64,000 nucleotides of DNA from Pratylenchus scribneri (Eukaryota; Nematoda; Chromadorea; Rhabditida; Pratylenchidae), in assembly GCA_030063045.1 (NCBI GenBank), contig JAQSEB010000127.1, positions 124,001-188,000 on the forward strand. The letters are read 5' to 3'. Under the pieces are notes generated by a model that did not search any database, was not told the origin of the DNA, and was given only the letters and a program-made list of their open reading frames with translations. Within the stretch, counting starts at the first letter, position 1. Each line of letters opens with the position of its first letter. The translations under genes and the position numbers were made by a program. This document shows, piece after piece, positions 24,610 to 37,960 of this stretch.

Positions 24610-27600
24610 GCCTAGAATCTGCCTAAAAAATACTATTAGGAAAGATTGTGAGGAATAATATTAAAATTCCAAAGAGAAATAGTGATTTTAAACTTTTTCT
24701 CTTAAAACTCATAGAAAATTTCAGTTTCATAAATTTCAAATACATGTATGGCCTAGAATCTGCTTAAAAAATACTAATAGAAAAGATTGTGGGGAGTAAT
24801 ATTAAAATTCCAAAGAGAAATAATGATTTTAAACTTTTTCTCTTAAAACTCATAGAAAATTTCAATTTCATAAATTTCAAATACATGTATGGCCTAGAAT
24901 CTGCCTAAAAAATACTAATAGAAAAGATTGTGGGGAGTAATATTAAAATTCCAAAGAGAAATAATGATTCTAAACTTTTTCTTTTAAAACTCATAGAAAA
25001 TTTCAATTTCATAAATTTCAAATACATGTATGGTCTAGAATCTGCCTAAAAAATACTATTAGAAAAGATTGTGAGGAATAATATTAAAATTCCAAAGAGA
25101 AATAGCGATTTTAAACTTTTTCTCTTAAAACTCATAGAAAATTTCAATTTCATAAATTTCAAATACATGTATGGTCTAGAATCTGCCTAAAAAATACTAT
25201 TAGAAAAGATTGTGAGGAATAATATTAAAATTCCAAAGAGAAATAGTGATTTTAAACTTTTTCTCTTAAAACTCATAGAAAATTTCAATTTCATAAATTT
25301 CAAATACATGTATGGCCTAGAATCTGCTTAAAAAATACTAATAGAAAAGATTGTGGGGAGTAATATTAAAATTCCAAAGAGAAATAATGATTTTAAACTT
25401 TTTCTCTTAAAACTCATAGAAAATTTCAATTTCATAAATTTCAAATACATGTATGGCCTAGAATCTGCTTAAAAAATACTAATAGAAAAGATTGTGGGGA
25501 GTAATATTAAAATTCCAAAGAGAAATAATGATTTTAAACTTTTTCTCTTAAAACTCATAGAAAATTTCAATTTCATAAATTTCAAATACATGTATGGCCT
25601 AGAATCTGCTTAAAAAATACTAATAGAAAAGATTGTGGGGAGTAATATTAAAATTCCAAAGAGAAATAATGATTTTAAACTTTTTCTCTTAAAACTCATA
25701 GAAAATTTCAATTTCATAAATTTCAAATACATGTATGGCCTAGAATCTGCTTAAAAAATACTAATAGAAAAGATTGTGGGGAGTAATATTAAAATTCCGA
25801 AGAGAAATAACGATTTTAAACTTTTTCTCTTAAAACTCATAGAAAATTTCAATTTCATAAATTTCAAATACATGTATGGCCTAGAATCTGCCTAAAAAAT
25901 ACTAATAGAAAAGATTGTGGGGAGTAATATTAAAATTCCAAAGAGAAATAATGATTTTAAACTTTTTCTCTTAAAACTCATAGAAAATTTCAATTTCATA
26001 AATTTCAAATACATGTATGGCCTAGAATCTGCTTAAAAAATACTATTAGAAAAGATTGTGAGGAATAATATTAAAATTCCAATGAGAAATAGCGATTTTA
26101 AACTTTTTCTCTTAAAACTCATAGAAAATTTCAATTTCATAAATTTCAAATACATGTATGGTCTAGAATCTGCCTAAAAAATACTATTAGAAAAGATTGT
26201 GAGGAATAATATTAAAATTCCAAAGAGAAATAGCGATTTTAAACTTTTTCTCTTAAAACTCATAGAAAATTTCAATTTCATAAATTTCAAATACATGTAT
26301 GGTCTAGAATCTGCCTAAAAAATACTAATAGAAAAGATTGTGGGGAGTAATATTAAAATTCCAAAGAGAAATAATGATTTTAAACTTTTTCTCTTAAAAC
26401 TCATAGAAAATTTCAATTTCATAAATTTCAAATACATGTATGGCCTAGAATCTGCTTAAAAAATACTAATAGAAAAGATTGTGGGGAGTAATATTAAAAT
26501 TCCAAAGAGAAATAATGATTTTAAACTTTTTCTCTTAAAACTCATAGAAAATTTCAATTTCATAAATTTCAAATACATGTATGGCCTAGAATCTGCTTAA
26601 AAAATACTAATAGAAAAGATTGTGGGGAGTAATATTAAAATTCCAAAGAGAAATAATGATTTTAAACTTTTTCTCTTAAAACTCATAGAAAATTTCAATT
26701 TCATAAATTTCAAATACATGTATGGTCTAGAATCTGCCTAAAAAATACTATTAGAAAAGATTGTGAGGAATAATATTAAAATTCCAAAGAGAAATAGCGA
26801 TTTTAAACTTTTTCTCTTAAAACTCATAGAAAATTTCAATTTCATAAATTTCAAATACATGTATGGTCTAGAATCTGCCTAAAAAATACTAATAGAAAAG
26901 ATTGTGGGGAGTAATATTAAAATTCCAAAGAGAAATAATGATTTTAAACTTTTTCTCTTAAAACTCATAGAAAATTTCAATTTCATAAATTTCAAATACA
27001 TGTATGGCCTAGAATCTGCTTAAAAAATACTAATAGAAAAGATTGTGGGGAGTAATATTAAAATTCCAAAGAGAAATAATGATTTTAAACTTTTTCTCTT
27101 AAAACTCATAGAAAATTTCAATTTCATAAATTTCAAATACATGTATGGCCTAGAATCTGCTTAAAAAATACTAATAGAAAAGATTGTGGGGAGTAATATT
27201 AAAATTCCAAAGAGAAATAATGATTTTAAACTTTTTCTCTTAAAACTCATAGAAAATTTCAATTTCATAAATTTCAAATACATGTATGGCCTAGAATCTG
27301 CTTAAAAAATACTAATAGAAAAGATTGTGGGGAGTAATATTAAAATTCCAAAGAGAAATAATGATTTTAAACTTTTTCTCTTAAAACTCATAGAAAATTT
27401 CAATTTCATAAATTTCAAATACATGTATGGTCTAGAATCTGCCTAAAAAATACTATTAGAAAAGATTGTGAGGAATAATATTAAAATTCCAAAGAGAAAT
27501 AGCGATTTTAAACTTTTTCTCTTAAAACTCATAGAAAATTTCAATTTCATAAATTTCAAATACATGTATGGTCTAGAATCTGCCTAAAAAATACTATTAG

Positions 27601-28300
27601 AAAAGATTGTGAGGAATAATATTAAAATTCCAAAGAGAAATAGTGATTTTAAACTTTTTCTCTTAAAACTCATAGAAAATTTCAATTTCATAAATTTCAA
27701 ATACATGTATGGCCTAGAATCTGCTTAAAAAATACTAATAGAAAAGATTGTGGGGAGTAATATTAAAATTCCAAAGAGAAATAATGATTTTAAACTTTTT
27801 CTCTTAAAACTCATAGAAAATTTAAATTTCATAAATTTCAAATACATGTATGGCCTAGAATCTGCTTAAAAAATACTAATAGAAAAGATTGTGGGGAGTA
27901 ATATTAAAATTCCAAAGAGAAATAATGATTTTAAACTTTTTCTCTTAAAACTCATAGAAAATTTCAATTTCATAAATTTCAAATACATGTATGGCCTAGA
28001 ATCTGCTTAAAAAATACTAATAGAAAAGATTGTGGGGAGTAATATTAAAATTCCAAAGAGAAATAATGATTTTAAACTTTTTCTCTTAAAACTCATAGAA
28101 AATTTCAATTTCATAAATTTCAAATACATGTATGGCCTAGAATCTGCTTAAAAAATACTAATAGAAAAGATTGTGGGGAGTAATATTAAAATTCCGAAGA
28201 GAAATAACGATTTTAAACTTTTTCTCTTAAAACTCATAGAAAATTTCAATTTCATAAATTTCAAATACATGTATGGCCTAGAATCTGCCTAAAAAATACT
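24610..28300 (+). repeat. Right copy of the duplicated block, offset 5,499 bp
   Basis: This is the partner of the block at 19110-22800, about 26 units long. The roughly 1.8 kb between the two copies (22800-24610) is a smaller amplification of its own, with caGttt units at 22891, 23737 and 24160 (6 and 3 units apart). Confidence 0.9.
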
Positions 28301-31300
28301 AATAGAAAAGATTGTGGGGAGTAATATTAAAATTCCAAAGAGAAATAATGATTTTAAACTTTTTCTCTTAAAACTCATAGAAAATTTCAATTTCATAAAT
28401 TTCAAATACATGTATGGCCTAGAATCTGCTTAAAAAATACTATTAGAAAAGATTGTGAGGAATAATATTAAAATTCCAATGAGAAATAGCGATTTTAAAC
28501 TTTTTCTCTTAAAACTCATAGAAAATTTCAATTTCATAAATTTCAAATACATGTATGGTCTAGAATCTGCCTAAAAAATACTATTAGAAAAGATTGTGAG
28601 GAATAATATTAAAATTCCAAAGAGAAATAGCGATTTTAAACTTTTTCTCTTAAAACTCATAGAAAATTTCAATTTCATAAATTTCAAATACATGTATGGT
28701 CTAGAATCTGCCTAAAAAATACTAATAGAAAAGATTGTGGGGAGTAATATTAAAATTCCAAAGAGAAATAATGATTTTAAACTTTTTCTCTTAAAACTCA
28801 TAGAAAATTTCAATTTCATAAATTTCAAATACATGTATGGCCTAGAATCTGCTTAAAAAATACTAATAGAAAAGATTGTGGGGAGTAATATTAAAATTCC
28901 AAAGAGAAATAATGATTTTAAACTTTTTCTCTTAAAACTCATAGAAAATTTCAATTTCATAAATTTCAAATACATGTATGGCCTAGAATCTGCTTAAAAA
29001 ATACTAATAGAAAAGATTGTGGGGAGTAATATTAAAATTCCAAAGAGAAATAATGATTTTAAACTTTTTCTCTTAAAACTCATAGAAAATTTCAATTTCA
29101 TAAATTTCAAATACATGTATGGCCTAGAATCTGCTTAAAAAATACTAATAGAAAAGATTGTGGGGAGTAATATTAAAATTCCGAAGAGAAATAACGATTT
29201 TAAACTTTTTCTCTTAAAACTCATAGAAAATTTCAATTTCATAAATTTCAAATACATGTATGGCCTAGAATCTGCCTAAAAAATACTAATAGAAAAGATT
29301 GTGGGGAGTAATATTAAAATTCCAAAGAGAAATAATGATTTTAAACTTTTTCTCTTAAAACTCATAGAAAATTTCAATTTCATAAATTTCAAATACATGT
29401 ATGGCCTAGAATCTGCTTAAAAAATACTATTAGAAAAGATTGTGAGGAATAATATTAAAATTCCAATGAGAAATAGCGATTTTAAACTTTTTCTCTTAAA
29501 ATTCATAGAAAATTTCAATTTCATAAATTTCAAATACATGTATGGCCTAGAATCTGCTTAAAAAATACTAATAGAAAAGATTGTGGGGAGTAATATTAAA
29601 ATTCCAAAGAGAAATAATGATTTTAAACTTTTTCTCTTAAAACTCATAGAAAATTTCAATTTCATAAATTTCAAATACATGTATGGCCTAGAATCTGCTT
29701 AAAAAATACTAATAGAAAAGATTGTGGGGAGTAATATTAAAATTCCAAAGAGAAATAATGATTTTAAACTTTTTCTCTTAAAACTCATAGAAAATTTCAA
29801 TTTCATAAATTTCAAATACATGTATGGCCTAGAATCTGCTTAAAAAATACTAATAGAAAAGATTGTGGGGAGTAATATTAAAATTCCAAAGAGAAATAAT
29901 GATTTTAAACTTTTTCTCTTAAAACTCATAGAAAATTTCAATTTCATAAATTTCAAATACATGTATGGCCTAGAATCTGCTTAAAAAATACTAATAGAAA
30001 AGATTGTGGGGAGTAATATTAAAATTCCAAAGAGAAATAATGATTTTAAACTTTTTCTCTTAAAACTCATAGAAAATTTCAATTTCATAAATTTCAAATA
30101 CATGTATGGCCTAGAATCTGCTTAAAAAATACTAATAGAAAAGATTGTGGGGAGTAATATTAAAATTCCAAAGAGAAATAATGATTTTAAACTTTTTCTC
30201 TTAAAACTCATAGAAAATTTCAATTTCATAAATTTCAAATACATGTATGGTCTAGAATCTGCCTAAAAAATACTATTAGAAAAGATTGTGAGGAATAATA
30301 TTAAAATTCCAAAGAGAAATAGCGATTTTAAACTTTTTCTCTTAAAACTCATAGAAAATTTCAATTTCATAAATTTCAAATACATGTATGGTCTAGAATC
30401 TGCCTAAAAAATACTATTAGAAAAGATTGTGAGGAATAATATTAAAATTCCAAAGAGAAATAGTGATTTTAAACTTTTTCTCTTAAAACTCATAGAAAAT
30501 TTCAATTTCATAAATTTCAAATACATGTATTGCCTAGAATCTGCTTAAAAAATACTAATAGAAAAGATTGTGGGGGAGTAATATTAAAATTCCAAAGAGA
30601 AATAATGATTTTAAACTTTTTCTCTTAAAACTCATAGAAAATTTCAATTTCATAAATTTCAAATACATGTATGGCCTAGAATCTGCTTAAAAAATACTAA
30701 TAGAAAAGATTGTGGGGAGTAATATTAAAATTCCAAAGAGAAATAATGATTTTAAACTTTTTCTCTTAAAACTCATAGAAAATTTCAATTTCATAAATTT
30801 CAAATACATGTATGGCCTAGAATCTGCTTAAAAAATACAAATAGAAAAGATTGTGGGGAGTAATATTAAAATTCCAAAGAGAAATAATGATTTTAAACTT
30901 TTTCTCTTAAAACTCATAGAAAATTTCAATTTCATAAATTTCAAATACATGTATGGCCTAGAATCTGCTTAAAAAATACTAATAGAAAAGATTGTGGGGA
31001 GTAATATTAAAATTCCGAAGAGAAATAACGATTTTAAACTTTTTCTCTTAAAACTCATAGAAAATTTCAATTTCATAAATTTCAAATACATGTATGGCCT
31101 AGAATCTGCCTAAAAAATACTAATAGAAAAGATTGTGGGGAGTAATATTAAAATTCCAAAGAGAAATAATGATTTTAAACTTTTTCTCTTAAAACTCATA
31201 GAAAATTTCAATTTAATAAATTTCAAATACATGTATGGCCTAGAATCTGCTTAAAAAATACTATTAGAAAAGATTGTGAGGAATAATATTAAAATTCCAA

Positions 31301-34121
31301 TGAGAAATAGCGATTTTAAACTTTTTCTCTTAAAACTCATAGAAAATTTCAATTTCATAAATTTCAAATACATGTATGGTCTAGAATCTGCCTAAAAAAT
31401 ACTATTAGAAAAGATTGTGAGGAATAATATTAAAATTCCAAAGAGAAATAGCGATTTTAAACTTTTTCTCTTAAAACTCATAGAAAATTTCAATTTCATA
31501 AATTTCAAATACATGTATGGTCTAGAATCTGCCTAAAAAATACTAATAGAAAAGATTGTGGGGAGTAATATTAAAATTCCAAAGAGAAATAATGATTTTA
31601 AACTTTTTCTCTTAAAACTCATAGAAAATTTCAATTTCATAAATTTCAAATACATGTATGGCCTAGAATCTGCTTAAAAAATACTAATAGAAAAGATTGT
31701 GGGGAGTAATATTAAAATTCCAAAGAGAAATAATGATTTTAAACTTTTTCTCTTAAAACTCATAGAAAATTTCAATTTCATAAATTTCAAATACATGTAT
31801 GGCCTAGAATCTGCTTAAAAAATACTAATAGAAAAGATTGTGGGGAGTAATATTAAAATTCCAAAGAGAAATAATGATTTTAAACTTTTTCTCTTAAAAC
31901 TCATAGAAAATTTCAATTTCATAAATTTCAAATACATGTATGGCCTAGAATCTGCTTAAAAAATACTAATAGAAAAGATTGTGGGGAGTAATATTAAAAT
32001 TCCGAAGAGAAATAACGATTTTAAACTTTTTCTCTTAAAACTCATAGAAAATTTCAATTTCATAAATTTCAAATACATGTATGGCCTAGAATCTGCCTAA
32101 AAAATACTAATAGAAAAGATTGTGGGGAGTAATATTAAAATTCCAAAGAGAAATAATGATTTTAAACTTTTTCTCTTAAAACTCATAGAAAATTTCAATT
32201 TCATAAATTTCAAATACATGTATGGCCTAGAATCTGCTTAAAAAATACTATTAGAAAAGATTGTGAGGAATAATATTAAAATTCCAATGAGAAATAGCGA
32301 TTTTAAACTTTTTCTCTTAAAACTCATAGTAAATTTCAATTTCATAAATTTCAAATACATGTATGGCCTAGAATCTGCTTAAAAAATACTATTAGAAAAG
32401 ATTGTGAGGAATAATATTAAAATTCCAATGAGAAATAGCGATTTTAAACTTTTTCTCTTAAAACTCATAGAAAATTTCAATTTCATAAATTTCAAATACA
32501 TGTATGGTCTAGAATCTGCCTAAAAAATACTATTAGAAAAGATTGTGAAGAATAATATTAAAATTCCAAAGAGAAATAGCGATTTTAAACTTTTTCTCTT
32601 AAAACTCATAGAAAATTTCAATTTCATAAATTTCAAATACATGTATGGCCTAGAATCTGCCTAAAAAATACTAATAGAAAAGATTGTCAGGAATAATATT
32701 AAAATTCCGAAGAGAAATAGCGATTTTAAACTTTTTCTCTTAAAACTCATAGAAAATTTCAATTTCATAAATTTCAAATACATGTATGGCCTAGAATCTG
32801 CTTAAAAAATACTATTAGAAAAGATTGTGAAGAATAATATTAAAATTCCAAAGAGAAATAGTGATTTTAAACTTTTTCTCTTAAAACTCATAGAAAATTT
32901 CAATTTCATAAATTTCAAATACATGTATGGTCTAGAATCTGCCTAAAAAATACTATTAGAAAAGATTGTGAGGAATAATATTAAAATTCCAAAGAGAAAT
33001 AGCGATTTTAAACTTTTTCTCTTAAAACTCATAGAAAATTTCAATTTCATAAATTTCAAATACATGTATGGTCTAGAATCTGCCTAAAAAATACTATTAG
33101 AAAAGATTGTGAGGAAAAATATTAAAATTCCAAAGAGAAATAGCGATTTTAAACTTTTTCTCTTAAAACTCATAGAAAATTTCAATTTCATAAATTTCAA
33201 ATACATGTATGGCCTAGAATCTGCCTAAAAAATATTATTAGAAAAGATTGTGAGGAATAATATTAAAATTCCAAAAAGAAATAGCGATTTTAAACTTTTT
33301 CTCTTAAAACTCATAGAAAATTTCAATTTCATAAATTTCAAATACATGTATGGTCTAGAATCTGCCTAAAAAATACTATTAGAAAAGATTGTGAGGAATA
33401 ATATTAAAATTCCAAAGAGAAATAGCGATTTTAAACTTTTTCTCTTAAAACTCATAGAAAATTTCAATTTCATAAATTTCAAATACATGTATGGTCTAGA
33501 ATCTGCCTAAAAAATACTATTAGAAAAGATTGTGAGGAATAATATTAAAATTCCAAAGAGAAATAGCGATTTTAAACTTTTTCTCTTAAAACTCATAGAA
33601 AATTTCAATTTCATAAATTTCAAATACATGTATGGTCTAGAATCTGCCTAAAAAATACTATTAGAAAAGATTGTGAGGAATAATATTAAAATTCCAAAGA
33701 GAAATAGCGATTTTAAACTTTTTCTCTTAAAACTCATAGAAAATTTCAATTTCATAAATTTCAAATACATGTATGGTCTAGAATCTGCCTAAAAAATACT
33801 ATTAGAAAAGATTGTGAGGAATAATATTAAAATTCCAAAGAGAAATAGCGATTTTAAACTTTTTCTCTTAAAACTCATAGAAAATTTCAATTTCATAAAT
33901 TTCAAATACATGTATGGTCTAGAATCTGCCTAAAAAATACTATTAGAAAAGATTGTCAGGAATAATATTAAAATTCCGAAGAGAAATAACGATTTTAAAC
34001 TTTTTCTCTTAAAACTCATAGAAAATTTCAATTTCATAAATTTCAAATACATGTATGGCCTAGAATCTGCTTAAAAAATACTATTAGAAAAGATTGTGAA
34101 GAATAATATTAAAATTCCAAA

Positions 34122-37100
34122 TAGAAATAGCGATTTTAAACTTTTTCTCTTAAAACTCATAGAAAATTTCAATTTCATAAATTTCAAATACATGTATGAC
34201 CTAGAATCTGCTTAAAAAATACTATTAGAAAAGATTGTGAAGAATAATATTAAAATTCCAAAGAGAAATAGCGATTTTAAACTTTTTCTCTTAAAACTCA
34301 TAGAAAATTTCAATTTCATAAATTTCAAATACATGTATGGCCTAGAATCTGCCTAAAAATACTAATAGAAAAGATTGTCAGGAATAATATTAAAATTCCG
34401 AAGAGAAATAGCGATTTTAAACTTTTTCTCTTAAAACTCATAGAAAATTTCAATTTCATAAATTTCAAATACATGTATGGCCTAGAATCTGCTTAAAAAA
34501 TACTATTAGAAAAGATTGTGAAGAATAATATTAAAATTCCAAAGAGAAATAGCGATTTTAAACTTTTTCTCTTAAAACTCATAGAAAATTTCAATTTCAT
34601 AAATTTCAAATACATGTATGGCCTAGAATCTGCCTAAAAAATACTAATAGAAAAGATTGTCAGGAATAATATTAAAATTCCGAAGAGAAATAACGATTTT
34701 AAACTTTTTCTCTTAAAACTCATAGAAAATTTCAATTTCATAAATTTCAAATACATGTATGGCCTAGAATCTGCTTAAAAAATACTATTAGAAAAGATTG
34801 TGAAGAATAATATTAAAATTCCAAAGAGAAATAGCGATTTTAAACTTTTTCTCTTAAAACTCATAGAAAATTTCAATTTCATAAATTTCAAATACATGTA
34901 TGGCCTAGAATCTGCCTAAAAAATACTAATAGAAAAGATTGTCAGGAATAATATTAAAATTCCGAAGAGAAATAACGATTTTAAACTTTTTCTCTTAAAA
35001 CTCATAGAAAATTTCAATTTCATAAATTTCAAATACATGTATGGCCTAGAATCTGCTTAAAAAATACTATTAGAAAAGATTGTGAAGAATAATATTAAAA
35101 TTCCAAAGAGAAATAGCGATTTTAAACTTTTTCTCTTAAAACTCATAGAAAATTTCAATTTCATAAATTTCAAATACATGTATGGCCTAGAATCTGCCTA
35201 AAAAATACTAATAGAAAAGATTGTCAGGAATAATATTAAAATTCCGAAGAGAAATAATGATTTTAAACTTTTTCTCTTAAAACTCATAGAAAATTTCAAT
35301 TTCATAAATTTCAAATACATGTATGGCCTAGAATCTGCTTAAAAAATACTATTAGAAAAGATTGTGAAGAATAATATTAAAATTCCAAAGAGAAATAGCG
35401 ATTTTAAACTTTTTCTCTTAAAACTCATAGAAAATTTCAATTTCATAAATTTCAAATACATGTATGGTCTAGAATCTGCCTAAAAAATACTATTAGAAAA
35501 GATTGTGAGGAATAATATTAAAATTCCAAAGAGAAATAGCGATTTTAAACTTTTTCTCTTAAAACTCATAGAAAATTTCAATTTCATAAATTTCAAATAC
35601 ATGTATGGTCTAGAATCTGCCTAAAAAATACTATTAGAAAAGATTGTGAGGAATAATATTAAAATTCCAAAGAGAAATAGCGATTTTAAACTTTTTCTCT
35701 TAAAACTCATAGAAAATTTCAATTTCATAAATTTCAAATACATGTATGGTCTAGAATCTGCCTAAAAAATACTATTAGAAAAGATTGTGAGGAATAATAT
35801 TAAAATTCCAAAGAGAAATAGCGATTTTAAACTTTTTCTCTTAAAACTCATAGAAAATTTCAATTTCATAAATTTCAAATACATGTATGGTCTAGAATCT
35901 GCCTAAAAAATACTATTAGAAAAGATTGTGAAGAATAATATTAAAATTCCAAAGAGAAATAGCGATTTTAAACTTTTTCTCTTAAAACTCATAGAAAATT
36001 TCAATTTCATAAATTTCAAATACATGTATGGCCTAGAATCTGCCTAAAAAATACTAATAGAAAAGATTGTCAGGAATAATATTAAAATTCCGAAGAGAAA
36101 TAACGATTTTAAACTTTTTCTCTTAAAACTCATAGAAAATTTCAATTTCATAAATTTCAAATACATGTATGGTCTAGAATCTGCCTAATAAATACTATTA
36201 GAAAAGATTGTGAGGAATAATATTAAAATTCCAAAGAGAAATAGCGATTTTAAACTTTTTCTCTTAAAACTCATAGAAAATTTCAATTTCATAAATTTCA
36301 AATACATGTATGGTCTAGAATCTGCTTAAAAAATACTATTAGAAAAGATTGTGAAGAATAATATTAAAATTCCAAAGAGAAATAGCGATTTTAAACTTTT
36401 TCTCTTAAAACTCATAGAAATCAATTTCATAAATTTCAAATACATGTATGGCCTAGAATCTGCCTAAAAAATACTAATAGAAAAGATTGTCAGGAATAAT
36501 ATTAAAATTCCGAAGAGAAATAACGATTTTAAATGTTTTCTCTTAAAACTCATAGAAAATTTCAATTTCATAAATTTCAAATACATGTATGGCCTAGAAT
36601 CTGCTTAAAAAATACTATTAGAAAAGATTGTGAAGAATAATATTAAAATTCCAAATAGAAATAGCGATTTTAAACTTTTTCTCTTAAAACTCATAGAAAA
36701 TTTCAATTTCATAAATTTCAAATAAATGTATGACCTAGAATCTGCTTAAAAAATACTATTAGAAAAGATTGTGAAGAATAATATTAAAATTCCAAAGAGA
36801 AATAGCGATTTTAAACTTTTTCTCTTAAAACTCATAGAAAATTTCAATTTCATAAATTTCAAATACATGTATGGCCTAGAATCTGCCTAAAAAATACTAA
36901 TAGAAAAGATTGTCAGGAATAATATTAAAATTCCGAAGAGAAATAGCGATTTTAAACTTTTTCTCTTAAAACTCATAGAAAATTTCAATTTCATAAATTT
37001 CAAATACATGTATGGCCTAGAATCTGCTTAAAAAATACTATTAGAAAAGATTGTGAAGAATAATATTAAAATTCCAAAGAGAAATAGCGATTTTAAACTT

Positions 37101-37960
37101 TTTCTCTTAAAACTCATAGAAAATTTCAATTTCATAAATTTCAAATACATGTATGGCCTAGAATCTGCCTAAAAAATACTAATAGAAAAGATTGTCAGGA
37201 ATAATATTAAAATTCCGAAGAGAAATAACGATTTTAAACTTTTTCTCTTAAAACTCATAGAAAATTTCAATTTCATAAATTTCAAATACATGTATGGCCT
37301 AGAATCTGCTTAAAAAATACTATTAGAAAAGATTGTGAAGAATAATATTAAAATTCCAAAGAGAAATAGCGATTTTAAACTTTTTCTCTTAAAACTCATA
37401 GAAAATTTCAATTTCATAAATTTCAAATACATGTATGGCCTAGAATCTGCCTAAAAAATACTAATAGAAAAGATTGTCAGGAATAATATTAAAATTCCGA
37501 AGAGAAATAACGATTTTAAACTTTTTCTCTTAAAACTCATAGAAAATTTCAATTTCATAAATTTCAAATACATGTATGGCCTAGAATCTGCTTAAAAAAT
37601 ACTATTAGAAAAGATTGTGAAGAATAATATTAAAATTCCAAAGAGAAATAGCGATTTTAAACTTTTTCTCTTAAAACTCATAGAAAATTTCAATTTCATA
37701 AATTTCAAATACATGTATGGCCTAGAATCTGCCTAAAAAATACTAATAGAAAAGATTGTCAGGAATAATATTAAAATTCCGAAGAGAAATAATGATTTTA
37801 AACTTTTTCTCTTAAAACTCATAGAAAATTTCAATTTCATAAATTTCAAATACATGTATGGCCTAGAATCTGCTTAAAAAATACTATTAGAAAAGATTGT
37901 GAAGAATAATATTAAAATTCCAAAGAGAAATAGCGATTTTAAACTTTTTCTCTTAAAACT
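34122..37960 (+). repeat. 18-unit (about 2,538-bp) block duplication
   Basis: A private ccaaaTag change at 34122 and an atgtatgAcc change near 34199 recur at 36656 and about 36732. A ccGAA unit with ATG rather than ACG at 35246 recurs at 37781. The intervals fall short of 2,538 by 4 and 3 bp, which is accounted for by an A lost near 34360 and three bases lost near 36420. Confidence 0.85.
34370..35400 (+). repeat. 282-bp dimeric higher-order repeat, clear example
   Basis: CAGGAA-type units (GTCAGG near 34377, 34658, 34940 and 35222) alternate strictly with GAAGAA-type units. The CAGGAA partner is preceded by gCCtaaaaa/actAATag and followed by ccGAA; the GAAGAA partner is preceded by gCTtaaaaa/actATTag and followed by ccAAA. 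The differences are linked across the monomer, so the repeat unit is the 282-bp pair. Confidence 0.85.

Larger units (their letters stand above)
2811..32540 (+). repeat. Array zone 1, rich in the GGGGAG/ATG monomer family
   Basis: Most units read TTAAAAAATACTAATAG, then GTGGGGAG, then ccAAAgag and ATAATG. They are mixed with blocks of the GAGGAA/GCG family and with GGGGAG units carrying ccGAA and ACG. A ccAATgag variant tied to GAGGAA/GCG recurs at 7473, 8600, 10996, 20584, 26083, 28480, 29467 and 31301. The zone ends where GAAGAA and CAGGAA units appear, near 32540-32690; GGGGAG units are rare afterwards. Confidence 0.8.
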
